DNA from: Gordonia paraffinivorans NBRC 108238
Lineage (GTDB): Bacteria > Actinomycetota > Actinomycetes > Mycobacteriales > Mycobacteriaceae
Direction: 5' to 3'
Assembly: GCF_000344155.1 (NCBI RefSeq)
Contig: NZ_BAOQ01000036.1
Coordinates: 1-64,000, forward strand
DNA: 64,000 bases
Positions 8,078-16,851 of the stretch are shown here, in pieces. Each line of letters begins with the position of its first letter. The first letter of the stretch is position 1. A model generated the notes under the pieces. That model saw only the letters and a program-made list of their open reading frames with translations, had not been told where the DNA came from and made no database searches. The translations under genes were made by a program, and so were the position numbers.

Positions 8078-8203
8078 GCCCGGACTCTACTGCGCTCGTC
8101 TCGAGCCTCGACAGGGCCATACGGCGCGCCCTCGGGGGCGGGGCCGGCCGCCGCTCGGCCCGACTCCGGGTCTCGGCGGTCTTCGACTCCCTATGGTGGA
8201 TCC

Positions 8204-8677
8204 ATGGACACCGACGCCGCCCACATCGGAGCGATCAAGCAACTCAAGTACCGCTACTGGCGCGCCTGCGATGCCAAGGACGTCAAGGGGTTCCGAGACT
8301 GTTTCGTCGCGCGCGGCGCCCGCATCGACTACGGCCCGCTGGGGACGTTCGACGACGCCGAACCGATGGCGAAGATCTTCGAGCGGGTCGCACTGCACAA
8401 GGTCGACGGCGAATACGTGGTCTTCGACATGCACCACGGCCATCATCCGGACATCACCCTCGTCTCCGAGACCGTGGCGACGGGCCGCTGGACGCTCGAG
8501 TTCCGCCAACTGAACCTTCTCGACCGCACCGAGACACTCATGACAGGGGAGTACGAGGACGAGTACATCGTCGAGTCCGGCAAGTGGAAGATCGCCGCGA
8601 GCACGTTGACCGTCCGCTGGACGCTGCGCCGCCCGCTCGGCGACGCCGAAGTGAAGCCCGGGACCTTCGCCGGCTGA
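8204..8677 (+). CDS. NTF2/SnoaL-like domain protein
   Basis: 157 residues from ATG 8204. The fold is recognisable from the opening helix with KYRYWRACDAKD, the FxDCFVARGARIDYG strand-turn, the HHGHHPDITL segment and the paired terminal strands (EYEDEYIVESGKWKIAAS). SnoaL_4-type proteins are small alpha+beta barrels that act as dehydratases, isomerases or ligand pockets. The family alone does not give the reaction. The next gene starts 4 bases after its stop, so the two probably form an operon. It is divergent from the SDR. Confidence 0.8.
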   Translation: MDTDAAHIGAIKQLKYRYWRACDAKDVKGFRDCFVARGARIDYGPLGTFDDAEPMAKIFERVALHKVDGEYVVFDMHHGHHPDITLVSETVATGRWTLEFRQLNLLDRTETLMTGEYEDEYIVESGKWKIAASTLTVRWTLRRPLGDAEVKPGTFAG

Positions 8678-8681
8678 TCCG

Positions 8682-8969
8682 ATGTCCGAACCCGAACACA
8701 CCCCCGACGGCCACCATGTCGTGATCAACGGCCGCAAGTGGCGCGCGACGGACCCGCTCATCCCCGACGAGCGCCGGTCGGAGCTGCAGTCGATCCTGAT
8801 GGCCTGGCGCCGGGAGGTGAAGCGCACCAAGGGGGCACGCGCGGCGCGCGACGGCGTCCAGGCCGCGAAGGTCGCGCTGGGGGAGCGCGGCATCCCGTGG
8901 TGGGAGCAGACGGAGGAGGAGCGTCGGGCCCGTTGGGAGACCCCGGTCCCTCGACCGGGTGTCGGGTGA
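8682..8969 (+). CDS. Small conserved hypothetical protein
   Basis: 95 residues, starting 4 bases after the NTF2-like gene. Features visible are an N-terminal beta-like segment (HHVVINGRKWRATDP), a basic helix with LMAWRREVKRTKGARAARD, and an aromatic end (IPWWEQTEEERR). It has no signal peptide, membrane segment or cysteine. Similar short proteins with NGRxWRATDP occur in other bacteria without an assigned function. Placement suggests cotranscription with the NTF2-like gene. Confidence 0.75.
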   Translation: MSEPEHTPDGHHVVINGRKWRATDPLIPDERRSELQSILMAWRREVKRTKGARAARDGVQAAKVALGERGIPWWEQTEEERRARWETPVPRPGVG

Positions 8970-8972
8970 GCC

Positions 8973-9566
8973 TCAGTGCACGGTGATCGACTCGGCGGCG
9001 AATCGTCCTGCGCGTTCGAAGATCTCGCCGATCTTCAGGTCCGGGTCGATTCGCCAGTACCGCATGGTCGACAGATAGATCGCGGCCACCATCTGCGCCA
9101 GGAACTCCACGGGATGGTCGGTGCGCAGGTCGCCCTGTTCCAGTCCGGGCTCGATGAGTCGCCGCACCTGTGTCGTGAAGAGATGGCTGTTCTCGCCGAG
9201 GCTCTCCGACGCGGCGTACATCCGCTCGAGTTCGCCGGTCACCACCCGCATGTAGTCCGGGTCGGCCGCGGAGGTCTGGGCGAAGTCGGTGAACACGCCG
9301 ACGACCCGGTCATACGTACTCAGTCGTTCGTCCAGCATCGCGTCGACCACCTCGCCGAACAGCTCCATCAGTTCGGCGTACAGCGCGTCGATCAGCGCGT
9401 CCTTGCTCGGGAAATAGTTGAAGAACGTCGCGCGCGACACCTCGGCACGTTCGGCGATCTCCTCGACCGTCGCCTCGGACCCTCGGGTTGCCAGCAGTTC
9501 TCGTGCTGCAGAAAGCAGCCGGTCCCGCGTCTGCTGTTTGTTCTTCTCTCGCCGACCCACGGTCAT
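8973..9566 (-). CDS. TetR family transcriptional regulator
   Basis: 197 residues. The N-terminal helix-turn-helix is canonical: TRDRLLSAARELLATRGSEA, then VEEIAERAEVSRATFFNYFPSKDAL. The C-terminal ligand domain is helical and shows no telling motif. It lies divergent from the ABC importer operon starting at 9690, so repression of that operon and of itself is the obvious hypothesis; the 123-base intergenic region holds no strong palindrome that I could see. Its 3' end is 4 bases from the convergent small hypothetical gene. Confidence 0.9.
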   Translation of the reverse strand: MTVGRREKNKQQTRDRLLSAARELLATRGSEATVEEIAERAEVSRATFFNYFPSKDALIDALYAELMELFGEVVDAMLDERLSTYDRVVGVFTDFAQTSAADPDYMRVVTGELERMYAASESLGENSHLFTTQVRRLIEPGLEQGDLRTDHPVEFLAQMVAAIYLSTMRYWRIDPDLKIGEIFERAGRFAAESITVH

Positions 9567-9689
9567 GGGGCAATTCTGGCATTTCGACCCCGATTTCTGG
9601 ATCGTCGTCTAACTTTTGCCTCGGAGTCCGAATGTGACGCACACCACGTAGGCCTGGCGGGGGCGGGCCCATCGTCGAAGGGATCGCAG

Positions 9690-10928
9690 TTGAAATCACC
9701 AGTTGCTCTCAAGCGCGTACTGCGCGCGACCACCGTCATGGGTTGTGCCGGCGTTCTCGCCCTCGGCGGGCTGACCGCCTGCGCCGACGACAGCTCCGAC
9801 AGCTCGAGCGGCGGCGAGACCAGCGCCCTGCCGAGCAACGCCCCGACCGGCGACCCGATCAAGCTCGGCCTGATCGTCCCGGAGGGCGGAGCGGTCACGA
9901 CGCCGACGGTGCGCGAGGGCGCGGAGGCCGCCGTCGAGTACCTCAACAACAACGGTGGCGGCATCGGCGGCCACAAGATCGATCTGGTCGTCTGCAAGCA
10001 GCAGGAAGAGCCCGCCTCGGCGACCAAGTGCGCCAACCAGATGGTCGAGGAAAAGGTCGCCGCCGTCGTGTCGCCGATGGGCGCGCAGGGCGCCGTCATG
10101 GTGCCGATCGTCACCGGCGCCGGAATCCCCTACGTCGCACAGGCTCCGGTCTCGCAGGCGGAGATGGCCACCCCCAAGGCGTACATGCTGTCCGGCGGCA
10201 TCGTCGCCGTGCTCGCCGGCCAGGCCGCCACCGCGAAGAAGGACGGACTCAAGAAGGTCACCGTCATGCTCGGCGACTCCGGTGACGCCGCGGCATCGGT
10301 GAAGGGTGTGGGCGAGCCTTTGTTCCAGCGTGAAGGGGTGGCCCTCAATGTCGTGACCGTGCCGGTCAATTCCCCCGACCTCACCCCGCAGATCACCGCC
10401 GGCCTCGCCGACAACCCGGACGCGGTTGCCATCCTCGGCGACCAGCGCCAGTGCATCTCGATGCTCAAGACGCTGCAGACGGTCAAACCGGACGCGCAGA
10501 AGTACCTGATCGCGGGCTGCCTCGACAAGAACGTCCTCGAGGCCACCGGCAAGGAGGCGGTCGACGGAGCGAAGGCCTTCACCACGGTGAACCTCGACTC
10601 CGACGACCCGAGCACCACGCTGTACCGCAGCGTCATAGCGCAGTACGCGCCCGACACCGATCCGGGCGGCCTGGCCTACCTGGGTTACCAGGCCGTCGCC
10701 GCGCTCGGCGAGCTGTCCGGACTCGACGGCACCGTCGACGCCGCAGCGTTCGACAAGGCGCTGTCCGAGGCCAAGGACCTTCCGCTGCCCGCGGCACCGG
10801 GAATCACCTTCACCTGCAACGGAACCGCCTTCCCGCCGCTGACCTCGCTGTGCAGCAAGGCCGTTCTCGTGAGTGACGTCAACGCCGACGCCCGCCTCGA
10901 GAACACCACCGTCGTCAACAACAACTGA
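9690..10928 (+). CDS. Branched-chain amino-acid-type ABC transporter substrate-binding lipoprotein
   Basis: 412 residues from TTG 9690, which has GAAGGGA at a good distance. A signal peptide ends in the lipobox LTAC, followed by a Ser/Asp-rich linker. The mature part is a periplasmic-binding fold of the LivK/Leu-Ile-Val type: PIKLGLIVPEGG at its start, then AAVEYLNNNGGGIGGHKIDL. Substrates in this family range from amino acids to amides, urea and aromatic acids, so the ligand is open. It is the first gene of a three-gene importer operon and the only binding protein in the window, although two ATPase/permease sets exist. Confidence 0.9.
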   Translation: MKSPVALKRVLRATTVMGCAGVLALGGLTACADDSSDSSSGGETSALPSNAPTGDPIKLGLIVPEGGAVTTPTVREGAEAAVEYLNNNGGGIGGHKIDLVVCKQQEEPASATKCANQMVEEKVAAVVSPMGAQGAVMVPIVTGAGIPYVAQAPVSQAEMATPKAYMLSGGIVAVLAGQAATAKKDGLKKVTVMLGDSGDAAASVKGVGEPLFQREGVALNVVTVPVNSPDLTPQITAGLADNPDAVAILGDQRQCISMLKTLQTVKPDAQKYLIAGCLDKNVLEATGKEAVDGAKAFTTVNLDSDDPSTTLYRSVIAQYAPDTDPGGLAYLGYQAVAALGELSGLDGTVDAAAFDKALSEAKDLPLPAAPGITFTCNGTAFPPLTSLCSKAVLVSDVNADARLENTTVVNNN

Positions 10929-10983
10929 CAATCCGAGGAGATCGGGGGTCGCGGACATCGCGGCCCCCGATCGAGGAGTTTCC

Positions 10984-13752
10984 TTGACCGACCATCTCGC
11001 GTTCCTGCTCCTCGGCCTCGGCAACGGGGCCGTCTTCGCCGCACTCGGTCTCGCCCTGGTGATGACCTTCAAGAGCTCGGGTGTGGTCAACTTCGCCACC
11101 GGCGCCGTCGCGCTCTACGCCGCCTACACCTACGCCTTCCTCCGCAAGGGCGAGCTCCTCAACCCGATCCCGGGATTCCCGACGACCGTCGACCTCGGCT
11201 CCGACGTGGGAGTCGCCGCCGCGGTGATCATCTCGGTCGTGGTGGCCGCCATCCTCGGCGTCATCCTCTACGTCATCGTCTTCCGGCCCATGCGGACCGC
11301 ACCGACACTCGCCAAGGCGGTCGCCGCCATCGGCGTCATGCTGGTCATCCAGGCACTCATCGCACTGCGCGTGGGGGAGAACACCCCGAGCGTCGGACCG
11401 ATCTTCAAGATCACGACGTTCAGGATCGGCACCAGCACGGTCCCCACCGACCGGCTGCTGCTCGCCGCGGTCATCGTGGGCATGGCCATCTGCGCGGCAC
11501 TCGTGTTGCGCTACACCAGGTTCGGTGTCGCGACCGAAGCGGCTGCGGAGTCGGAGAAGGGCGCGCTCGTCACCGGCATCTCGCCCGACCGGGTCGCGAT
11601 CGCCAACTGGGCGCTGTCCTCGGCCACCGCGGGCCTCGGCGGCGTGCTCATCGCGCCGATCGTCCCGCTCAATCCCGTCGCCTACACGATGTTCATCGTG
11701 CCCGCGCTGGCATCGGCGCTGGTCGGCAACTTCACCGCGATCTCGGTCACCGTCGCGGCCGGTCTCGTCATCGGCATGCTGCAGTCGGAGGCGACCAAAC
11801 TCCAGACCTCCTGGGACTGGATGCCCGACGCCGGTGTGGCCGAGGCGGTTCCGCTGATCCTCATCATCGGGTTCCTCCTCATCCGCGGCCAGCCGCTGCC
11901 CGGGCGCGGGGCGGTGGTGCGGCAGGACCTCGGTCGATCACCCCGTCCGGAACGACTGCTGGTCCCCGGACTCGTCGGTGTCGCCGTCGCGGTCGTCGCC
12001 CTGTTCACGACCTCCGGAAGCCTCCGGCTGGCCGTGATCGCGTCGATGATCTACGCGATCATCGCGCTGTCCCAGGTCGTCGTCACCGGATATGCCGGGC
12101 AGGTGTCCCTGGCCCAGCTCACCCTCGCCGGTGTCGGCGCCTACTCGCTGAGCCGCTTCAGCGAGAACCTCGACCTGCCGTTCCCGATCGCGCCGCTGCT
12201 GGCCGCGTGCGCCGCCACCGTCATCGGCGTCGTCGTCGGCCTGCCCGCCCTGCGGGTGCGCGGCCTGCCCCTCATGGTGGCGACCCTGGCGCTCGCGGTG
12301 TTCTGCGAGGCCTTCTGGTTCCGCAACCCGTCCCTCAACGGCGGCCTGCAGGGTGCGCCGGTGGCGGCCCCGTCCCTGTTCGGCCTCGACCTCGGAATCG
12401 GTGCCGGCGAGGGCTATCCGCGACTGGCCTTCGGCATCATGTGCCTCGTCGTCCTGACGGTCGTCGCCTACGCGGTCGCGATGCTGCGCCGCAGCGGACT
12501 CGGCGCGTCGATGCTGGCGGTGCGCGCCAACGAACGCTCGGCGGCCGCCGCCGGGATCAACGTGGGCGTCACCAAGCTCGTCGCCTTCGCCATCGCGTCG
12601 TTCCTGGCCGGTCTCGGCGGCGCGTTGCTCGCCTACCAGCAGACGCTCGCCACCGCGGGAACCTATGCGGTGTTCGCGGCGATCGGACTCTTCGCGGTCA
12701 CCTACGTCGCGGGCGTGACGTCGATCTCGGGTGCGATCGTCGCCGGCATCATCGCACCTGGCGGCCTCATGTACTTCCTCGTCGACAAGTACCTGTCATT
12801 CGGCGACTACTACATGCTCGTCAGCGGCATCCTGCTGGTCGTCACCGTGGTCACCAACCCCGACGGCCTGGTCGGTTATCTGCACACCCTGCGGTTGCCG
12901 GGACGACGAACCGCGCCGTCGCCGGCGGCGCCGACGCACGAACCCGCACCACCGACGTCTCTCGAGAAGGCCGATGCCGCAGAGGGTCCGGTGATCCTCT
13001 CGGTCCGCAACGTGACCGTTCGCTACGGCGCCGTCACCGCGGTCCACGATGTCGGCTTCGACGTCCGGGAAGGCGAGATCGTCGGTCTCATCGGCCCCAA
13101 CGGCGCAGGCAAGACCACGCTCATCGACGCCATCAGCGGGTTCGCCCGGGCCGAGGGCACCGTCGATCTCGACGGCACGACGCTCGACGGCCTGGCGCCG
13201 CACCGCCGCAGCCGCGCGGGGCTCGGGCGCACCTTCCAGCACATCGAGCTCTACGGCGAGTTGTCGGTGGCCGAGAACCTCGCCATCGCCGCCCGTCGCG
13301 CACCCGGCGAGACGGGCGAGAACGTGCACAACGTGCTGCGCATGCTGGAGATCGAACACCTGCGGGACACGCCCGCCGCCGATCTCTCACAGGGACAGCG
13401 CCAGTTGGTCGCGGTGGCCCGCGTGCTGGCCGGGCAACCCCGGGTCGCGCTGCTCGACGAACCGGCGGCCGGCCTCGACAGCACCGAGAGCCGGTGGCTC
13501 GGCGATCGGCTGAGAGCCGCACGCGCACACGGCGTCTCGATGGTCCTCGTCGACCACGACATGGACCTCGTCCTCAGCCTGTGCGATCGGGTCATCGTGC
13601 TCGACCTCGGCGCCGTCATCGCCGACGGCACGCCCGAGGAGGTCCGCACGTCACCGGCAGTGGTCGGCGCCTACCTCGGGACGCCGACCTCGGCAAAGGT
13701 CGGACCGCAGGAACCGTCGGACCCATCCGGGGTGCTGGAGGAGATGTCGTGA
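10984..13752 (+). CDS. Fused LivH-LivM-LivG ABC permease/ATPase
   Basis: 922 residues from TTG 10984, uniting three usually separate subunits. Residues 1-300 are a LivH-type permease (GAVFAALGLALVM, VNFATGAVALYA). About 320-640 is a LivM-type permease (VTGYAGQVSLAQLTLAGVGA). About 665-910 is a LivG-type ATPase with Walker A GPNGAGKTT, signature LSQGQ and Walker B ALLDEPAAGLD. The single frame has no internal stop. It follows the binding-protein gene by 55 bases and overlaps livF by the GTGA junction at 13749-13752. A truncated paralogue lies at 56417-57655. Confidence 0.9.
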   Translation: MTDHLAFLLLGLGNGAVFAALGLALVMTFKSSGVVNFATGAVALYAAYTYAFLRKGELLNPIPGFPTTVDLGSDVGVAAAVIISVVVAAILGVILYVIVFRPMRTAPTLAKAVAAIGVMLVIQALIALRVGENTPSVGPIFKITTFRIGTSTVPTDRLLLAAVIVGMAICAALVLRYTRFGVATEAAAESEKGALVTGISPDRVAIANWALSSATAGLGGVLIAPIVPLNPVAYTMFIVPALASALVGNFTAISVTVAAGLVIGMLQSEATKLQTSWDWMPDAGVAEAVPLILIIGFLLIRGQPLPGRGAVVRQDLGRSPRPERLLVPGLVGVAVAVVALFTTSGSLRLAVIASMIYAIIALSQVVVTGYAGQVSLAQLTLAGVGAYSLSRFSENLDLPFPIAPLLAACAATVIGVVVGLPALRVRGLPLMVATLALAVFCEAFWFRNPSLNGGLQGAPVAAPSLFGLDLGIGAGEGYPRLAFGIMCLVVLTVVAYAVAMLRRSGLGASMLAVRANERSAAAAGINVGVTKLVAFAIASFLAGLGGALLAYQQTLATAGTYAVFAAIGLFAVTYVAGVTSISGAIVAGIIAPGGLMYFLVDKYLSFGDYYMLVSGILLVVTVVTNPDGLVGYLHTLRLPGRRTAPSPAAPTHEPAPPTSLEKADAAEGPVILSVRNVTVRYGAVTAVHDVGFDVREGEIVGLIGPNGAGKTTLIDAISGFARAEGTVDLDGTTLDGLAPHRRSRAGLGRTFQHIELYGELSVAENLAIAARRAPGETGENVHNVLRMLEIEHLRDTPAADLSQGQRQLVAVARVLAGQPRVALLDEPAAGLDSTESRWLGDRLRAARAHGVSMVLVDHDMDLVLSLCDRVIVLDLGAVIADGTPEEVRTSPAVVGAYLGTPTSAKVGPQEPSDPSGVLEEMS

Positions 13753-14471
13753 CCGTGCTCGAATGCCGTTCCGTGGACGCCGGGTACAGCCGCGGCGCCC
13801 CCTGCGTCCACGGACTCGACCTGACTGTCGACCCGGGAGAGATCCTCGCCCTGCTGGGACCGAACGGCGCAGGCAAGACGACGCTGCTGACCACCCTGGC
13901 CGGACTGCTGCCGAGACTCGGCGGCGACGTGACACTCGCCGGTCAGTCCCTCAAGTCCGGTGACGCCCGGGCGGCCGTCCGCGCCGGATTGGTCCTCGTG
14001 CCCGACGACCGTGCGCTCTTCCGTCGCCTCACCACCAAGCAGCACCTGCACCTGGCCACCCGCCTTCGCGGCAGGGCGCGCACCGAGGCGGTCGACGGGG
14101 TCCTCGACCTCTTCCCGTCGCTGACCAAGCGCCTCTCGGTTGCTGCCGGCGACCTGTCGGGCGGAGAACAGCAGATGCTCGCCATCGCGCGTGCGCTGCT
14201 GCAGAACCCCAAGGTGCTCCTCATCGACGAACTGAGCATGGGGCTGGCCCCGATCGTCGTCGAGTCGATCCTGCCGGTCCTGCGCGATGTCGCCGATGCG
14301 CAGCGAACGGCTGTGGTGCTGGTCGAACAGCATGTGCGGCTCGCACTCGACACGGCGGACCGGGCCGTCGTCCTGGCCCACGGCGAGGTGGTGCTGGAGG
14401 ACTCCGCGGCGTCCCTGGCGACGGACCTTGGACGCGTCGAGGCTGCCTACCTCGGCACGGCCCGCGTCTGA
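13749..14471 (+). CDS. LivF-type ABC transporter ATPase
   Basis: 240 residues from GTG 13749, overlapping the preceding stop, so translation is coupled. Walker A is GPNGAGKTT, the signature is LSGGEQQ and Walker B is VLLIDELSMGLAP, the LivF hallmark. An H-loop lies in VEQHV. With the fused subunit it completes a high-affinity importer. The paralogue at 57652-58377 has the same motifs and the same overlap with its upstream gene. Confidence 0.92.
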   Translation: MTVLECRSVDAGYSRGAPCVHGLDLTVDPGEILALLGPNGAGKTTLLTTLAGLLPRLGGDVTLAGQSLKSGDARAAVRAGLVLVPDDRALFRRLTTKQHLHLATRLRGRARTEAVDGVLDLFPSLTKRLSVAAGDLSGGEQQMLAIARALLQNPKVLLIDELSMGLAPIVVESILPVLRDVADAQRTAVVLVEQHVRLALDTADRAVVLAHGEVVLEDSAASLATDLGRVEAAYLGTARV

Positions 14472-14481
14472 GCCGTCGGTT

Positions 14482-14777
14482 CTACGAAGGGGGAGGGCCG
14501 GGCCGGTAGATCGCGTCGGTGATGCGGTTGGCGATGTCGGCGTGGGTCAGAAACCGTGCCGGCGACAGCAATTCGGCACACACCGCACCGACCATGAACT
14601 CGACCGCGGCTGCCGGATTGGGCGCGAGATACCCGGCGATCGGCGAATCCTCGATGAACGCCAGCGCCCGATCGGTCACGATGTCGATCAGCGTCGGGTG
14701 GCCCTCGCGCCGGATGACCCACGGCACCATCGACGCCGCGTCGTATCGGAGCGCGGCCTGCACCAGATCGTTGTTCG
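14482..14777 (-). pseudogene. C-terminal fragment of a TetR-like regulator
   Basis: Only about 97 codons of coherent sequence remain, from NNDLVQAALRYDAAS to a stop at 14482, with segments such as VPWVIRREGHPTLIDIVTD and EFMVGAVCAELLSP that resemble a TetR ligand-binding half. No helix-turn-helix precedes it. At about 14777 the reading shifts into an unrelated carotenoid oxygenase fragment on the same strand. The frame continuing upstream to 15117 is not coding. Confidence 0.5.
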
Positions 14778-15035
14778 CGGAAGTTGCAGAGGTAGTTGTT
14801 CCAGGTGGCCCATCCCCCGCTGGGGTCGTGGGCGACGATGTCGACCACCGTCTCGTGGCCGTCCTCGTAGGCATTGGCGACATGGAACATGAACAGCGAC
14901 TCGTACTCGAGCCGGATCGGTCGCCCGCCGTCACGAGGCAGGAGGACGATCGTGGTGCCGAGTTCCGGCCGGTACGAGAGCGCTTCGCCGAATGGGCGCA
15001 GCCCCAGGGCGACCGGGATGGGTCGGTGGACGAGA
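14778..15035 (-). pseudogene. Internal fragment of a carotenoid oxygenase (inverted)
   Basis: The minus strand encodes a middle section of an RPE65/lignostilbene-dioxygenase-type carotenoid oxygenase. It reads LVHRPIPVALGL, then TTIVLLPRDGG, then LFMFHVANAYEDGHETVVDI, with the histidine of the FHxxNAYE motif that binds catalytic iron in the family, and stops making sense after WNNYLCNF. It lacks a start and both ends. The part that should follow it lies on the opposite strand immediately to the right, so this block looks inverted. Confidence 0.6.
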
Positions 15036-15331
15036 ACGCCGGGCCCGCCTTCGGCGGCCGGCTCACGCGACTGCGCATCAACCGTCGGACGACCGGCGTC
15101 CGGCGCGAACTGCTCAACGACCGCGGATGCGAGTTCCCGCAACTGGATCCGGAGATCTACCGGGAACTGTTGCGTCGACTGGACTGCGCCGGACCGGAAG
15201 TGGTCTACATCGACGACTTCGCCGAGAACCTGCCGCCCGCAGCAGCACTGGGGAAGACGACGATCGAGTTCACTGGTCCGCGCGAGCTACGGGAGACGCT
15301 TGCCGGGCTCGGGATCGAGGTCAGTCCATGA
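15036..15331 (+). pseudogene. Carotenoid oxygenase 3' fragment fused to a HAD hydrolase C-terminus
   Basis: The plus strand reads GPAFGGRLTRLRIN, then RRELLNDRGCEFPQLDP, the segment that normally follows the fragment at 14778-15035. At about 15130 it changes in frame to EIYRELLRRLDCAGPEVVYIDD and FAENLPPAAALGKTTIEF, typical of the C-terminal part of a HAD-like phosphatase (the acidic motif IV is VVYIDD). It ends at TGA 15331, overlapping the end of the convergent FadR-type gene by 11 bases. No start codon with a ribosome-binding site is evident. Confidence 0.6.
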
Positions 15332-16109
15332 CGTCGCGCACGCGGGTGTTCTCGTGCCCGGCGAGCAACGCCTGATTCGAGTTCTTCATGTGCCGCTGCC
15401 AGTGCGCGGCCGCCCCGGGGCCGTCGCCGGCGCGCACCAGGTCGACGAGCTTCTGATACGAGCGGATCAGCTTGTTGTACTGCGCCCGCGTCATCGGGCC
15501 CTCGTTGATCGTGCTGGCGATGTGACGCTCGGCGATCTCGTGCAGCATGCCGGCGATCATCGCCATCGCGGAGTTCCCGGACAGCTCGATCATGCGGCGG
15601 TGGAACATGACCGACGCCTGGGCGAGCGTGTCGTTCTCGTAGGCCTCCTCGAGATCGACGTCGATGATCTTCTGGAGCTCGTCGAAGGCCTCGGCGTTGC
15701 CGGTCTCGGCGAGCATCTCGGCCGCGGCCGGCTCGATCACCTCACGCGCCTGCATGACCTCTTTCAGCGATGTCCCCGACAACTCGAGCAGGAGACCGGC
15801 GGGACGCGCGACGATCTCGGGGCCGGGGATCCGGATTCTCGCCCCGGTGCGTGATCCGCGACGGACCTCGACCAGTCGCTCGGACTCCAGGACGCGCACC
15901 GCTTCACGCAGGGTGGGGCGGCTGACCTGGAAATGGGTCATCAGCTCGGCCTCGTGCGGGAGGAAGTCGCCTTCCTTGAGCTGGCCGTCGACGATCATGC
16001 GGCGGAGGGTCCGGGCGACGAGCTCGGCGGTCTTGGGGGAGCGGATGGCACCCGATGACGATGTCGTCGTGGGCACCATCATGGGAGCCAGGTTGACAGG
16101 CTTTGTCAT
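15321..16109 (-). CDS. FadR-type GntR regulator (Mce1R-like)
   Basis: 262 residues from ATG 16109, which has GGAAGG 5 bases upstream. The winged helix lies at about residues 30-90 (LPHEAELMTHFQVSRPTLRE and EVRRGSRTGARI). The C-terminal FCD domain is all helical, with likely metal ligands in SVMFHRRMI and AAHWQRHM. In mycobacteria a regulator of this class, Mce1R, is encoded divergently from fadD5 and controls the mce1 lipid-import operon. Here a FadD5-like gene follows 740 bases away, after an M15 peptidase, so orthology is plausible but not shown. No yrbE or mce gene is in the window. Confidence 0.85.
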   Translation of the reverse strand: MTKPVNLAPMMVPTTTSSSGAIRSPKTAELVARTLRRMIVDGQLKEGDFLPHEAELMTHFQVSRPTLREAVRVLESERLVEVRRGSRTGARIRIPGPEIVARPAGLLLELSGTSLKEVMQAREVIEPAAAEMLAETGNAEAFDELQKIIDVDLEEAYENDTLAQASVMFHRRMIELSGNSAMAMIAGMLHEIAERHIASTINEGPMTRAQYNKLIRSYQKLVDLVRAGDGPGAAAHWQRHMKNSNQALLAGHENTRVRDVMD

Positions 16110-16225
16110 GGGCACCTTCCTCGGTCATCATCGTCAGCGGCATCGTCGCGAGGCCGTCCGGCCATCTGATACACGCAGTTGTCACACTGAGTAATACAAG
16201 TCGAGTCTACCGAACCGGTGCGAAC

Positions 16226-16705
16226 GTGTCGGACGCAAACCCGATCGCGGTCTGGTTGTATCGCGCTCGCGCCTTTCGCCCGACGAGAAAGCCGGGGCAG
16301 GACAGGAACCCGACATCGGGCAACTCCGAGCGTGTCGCCAGCATCTCGCGCGCGTCGAACGAGGCCCGGGCGCAGGGTGTTCCGTTGTGGATCACCTCGG
16401 GGAAGCGGTCCGACGCGCAGCAGCGACAACTCTGGCGTGATGCCATCGCCGCCTACGGCAGTCCGGAGGCCGCCAGACGCTGGGTCCTGCCCGCAGAAGA
16501 GTCCCCGCACGTCCGTGGCGACGCCGTCGACGTCGGCCCGCGCGAGGGCGCGTCCTGGCTGGAGGCGAACGGCAACCGCTGGGGGCTGTGCCGCACCTTC
16601 ATGAACGAGTGGTGGCACTTCGAGCTCGCCACGACCCCCGGAACCCCGTGCCCGCCGATGTGGCCGGATGCAGCGGTCCGAGCCGACCGCCTCGCCCGTC
16701 ACTGA
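16226..16705 (+). CDS. M15 family D-alanyl-D-alanine carboxypeptidase-like protein
   Basis: About 159 residues if GTG 16226 is the start. The VanY-type zinc site is intact: ESPHVRGDAVDVGP supplies the SxHxxGxAxD motif and NEWWHFEL supplies the third ligand. Family members trim the terminal D-alanine from peptidoglycan stems. It lacks the usual signal peptide. The first 40 residues (AVWLYRARAFRPTRKPGQ) are unlike the family, and confident similarity starts only at about 16330. Either the N-terminus has been replaced or lost, or a frameshift hides it. Confidence 0.7.
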   Translation: MSDANPIAVWLYRARAFRPTRKPGQDRNPTSGNSERVASISRASNEARAQGVPLWITSGKRSDAQQRQLWRDAIAAYGSPEAARRWVLPAEESPHVRGDAVDVGPREGASWLEANGNRWGLCRTFMNEWWHFELATTPGTPCPPMWPDAAVRADRLARH

Positions 16706-16851
16706 GACCCGCAGTCGCGTTCGCCGACCGGATCTGAGACATCCGGTTTCCGAATTGCCCTGAATTCACGGTGCCCTCCAGGCTCGTCTGCGTAGGGTGT
16801 GATCCAGACAACATCGAAGTCGATCACGCACGTCTGACACGGGAGCCGCTG

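Noticed and set aside
8976..9689. Upstream in-frame extension of the binding-protein gene
   Set aside because: It overlaps the TetR gene on the other strand; the signal peptide starts at TTG 9690 behind a ribosome-binding site.
9696..11099. 467-codon minus frame opposite the binding-protein gene
   Set aside because: Shadow of the lipoprotein gene; no motif and an implausible Gly/Arg/Val composition.
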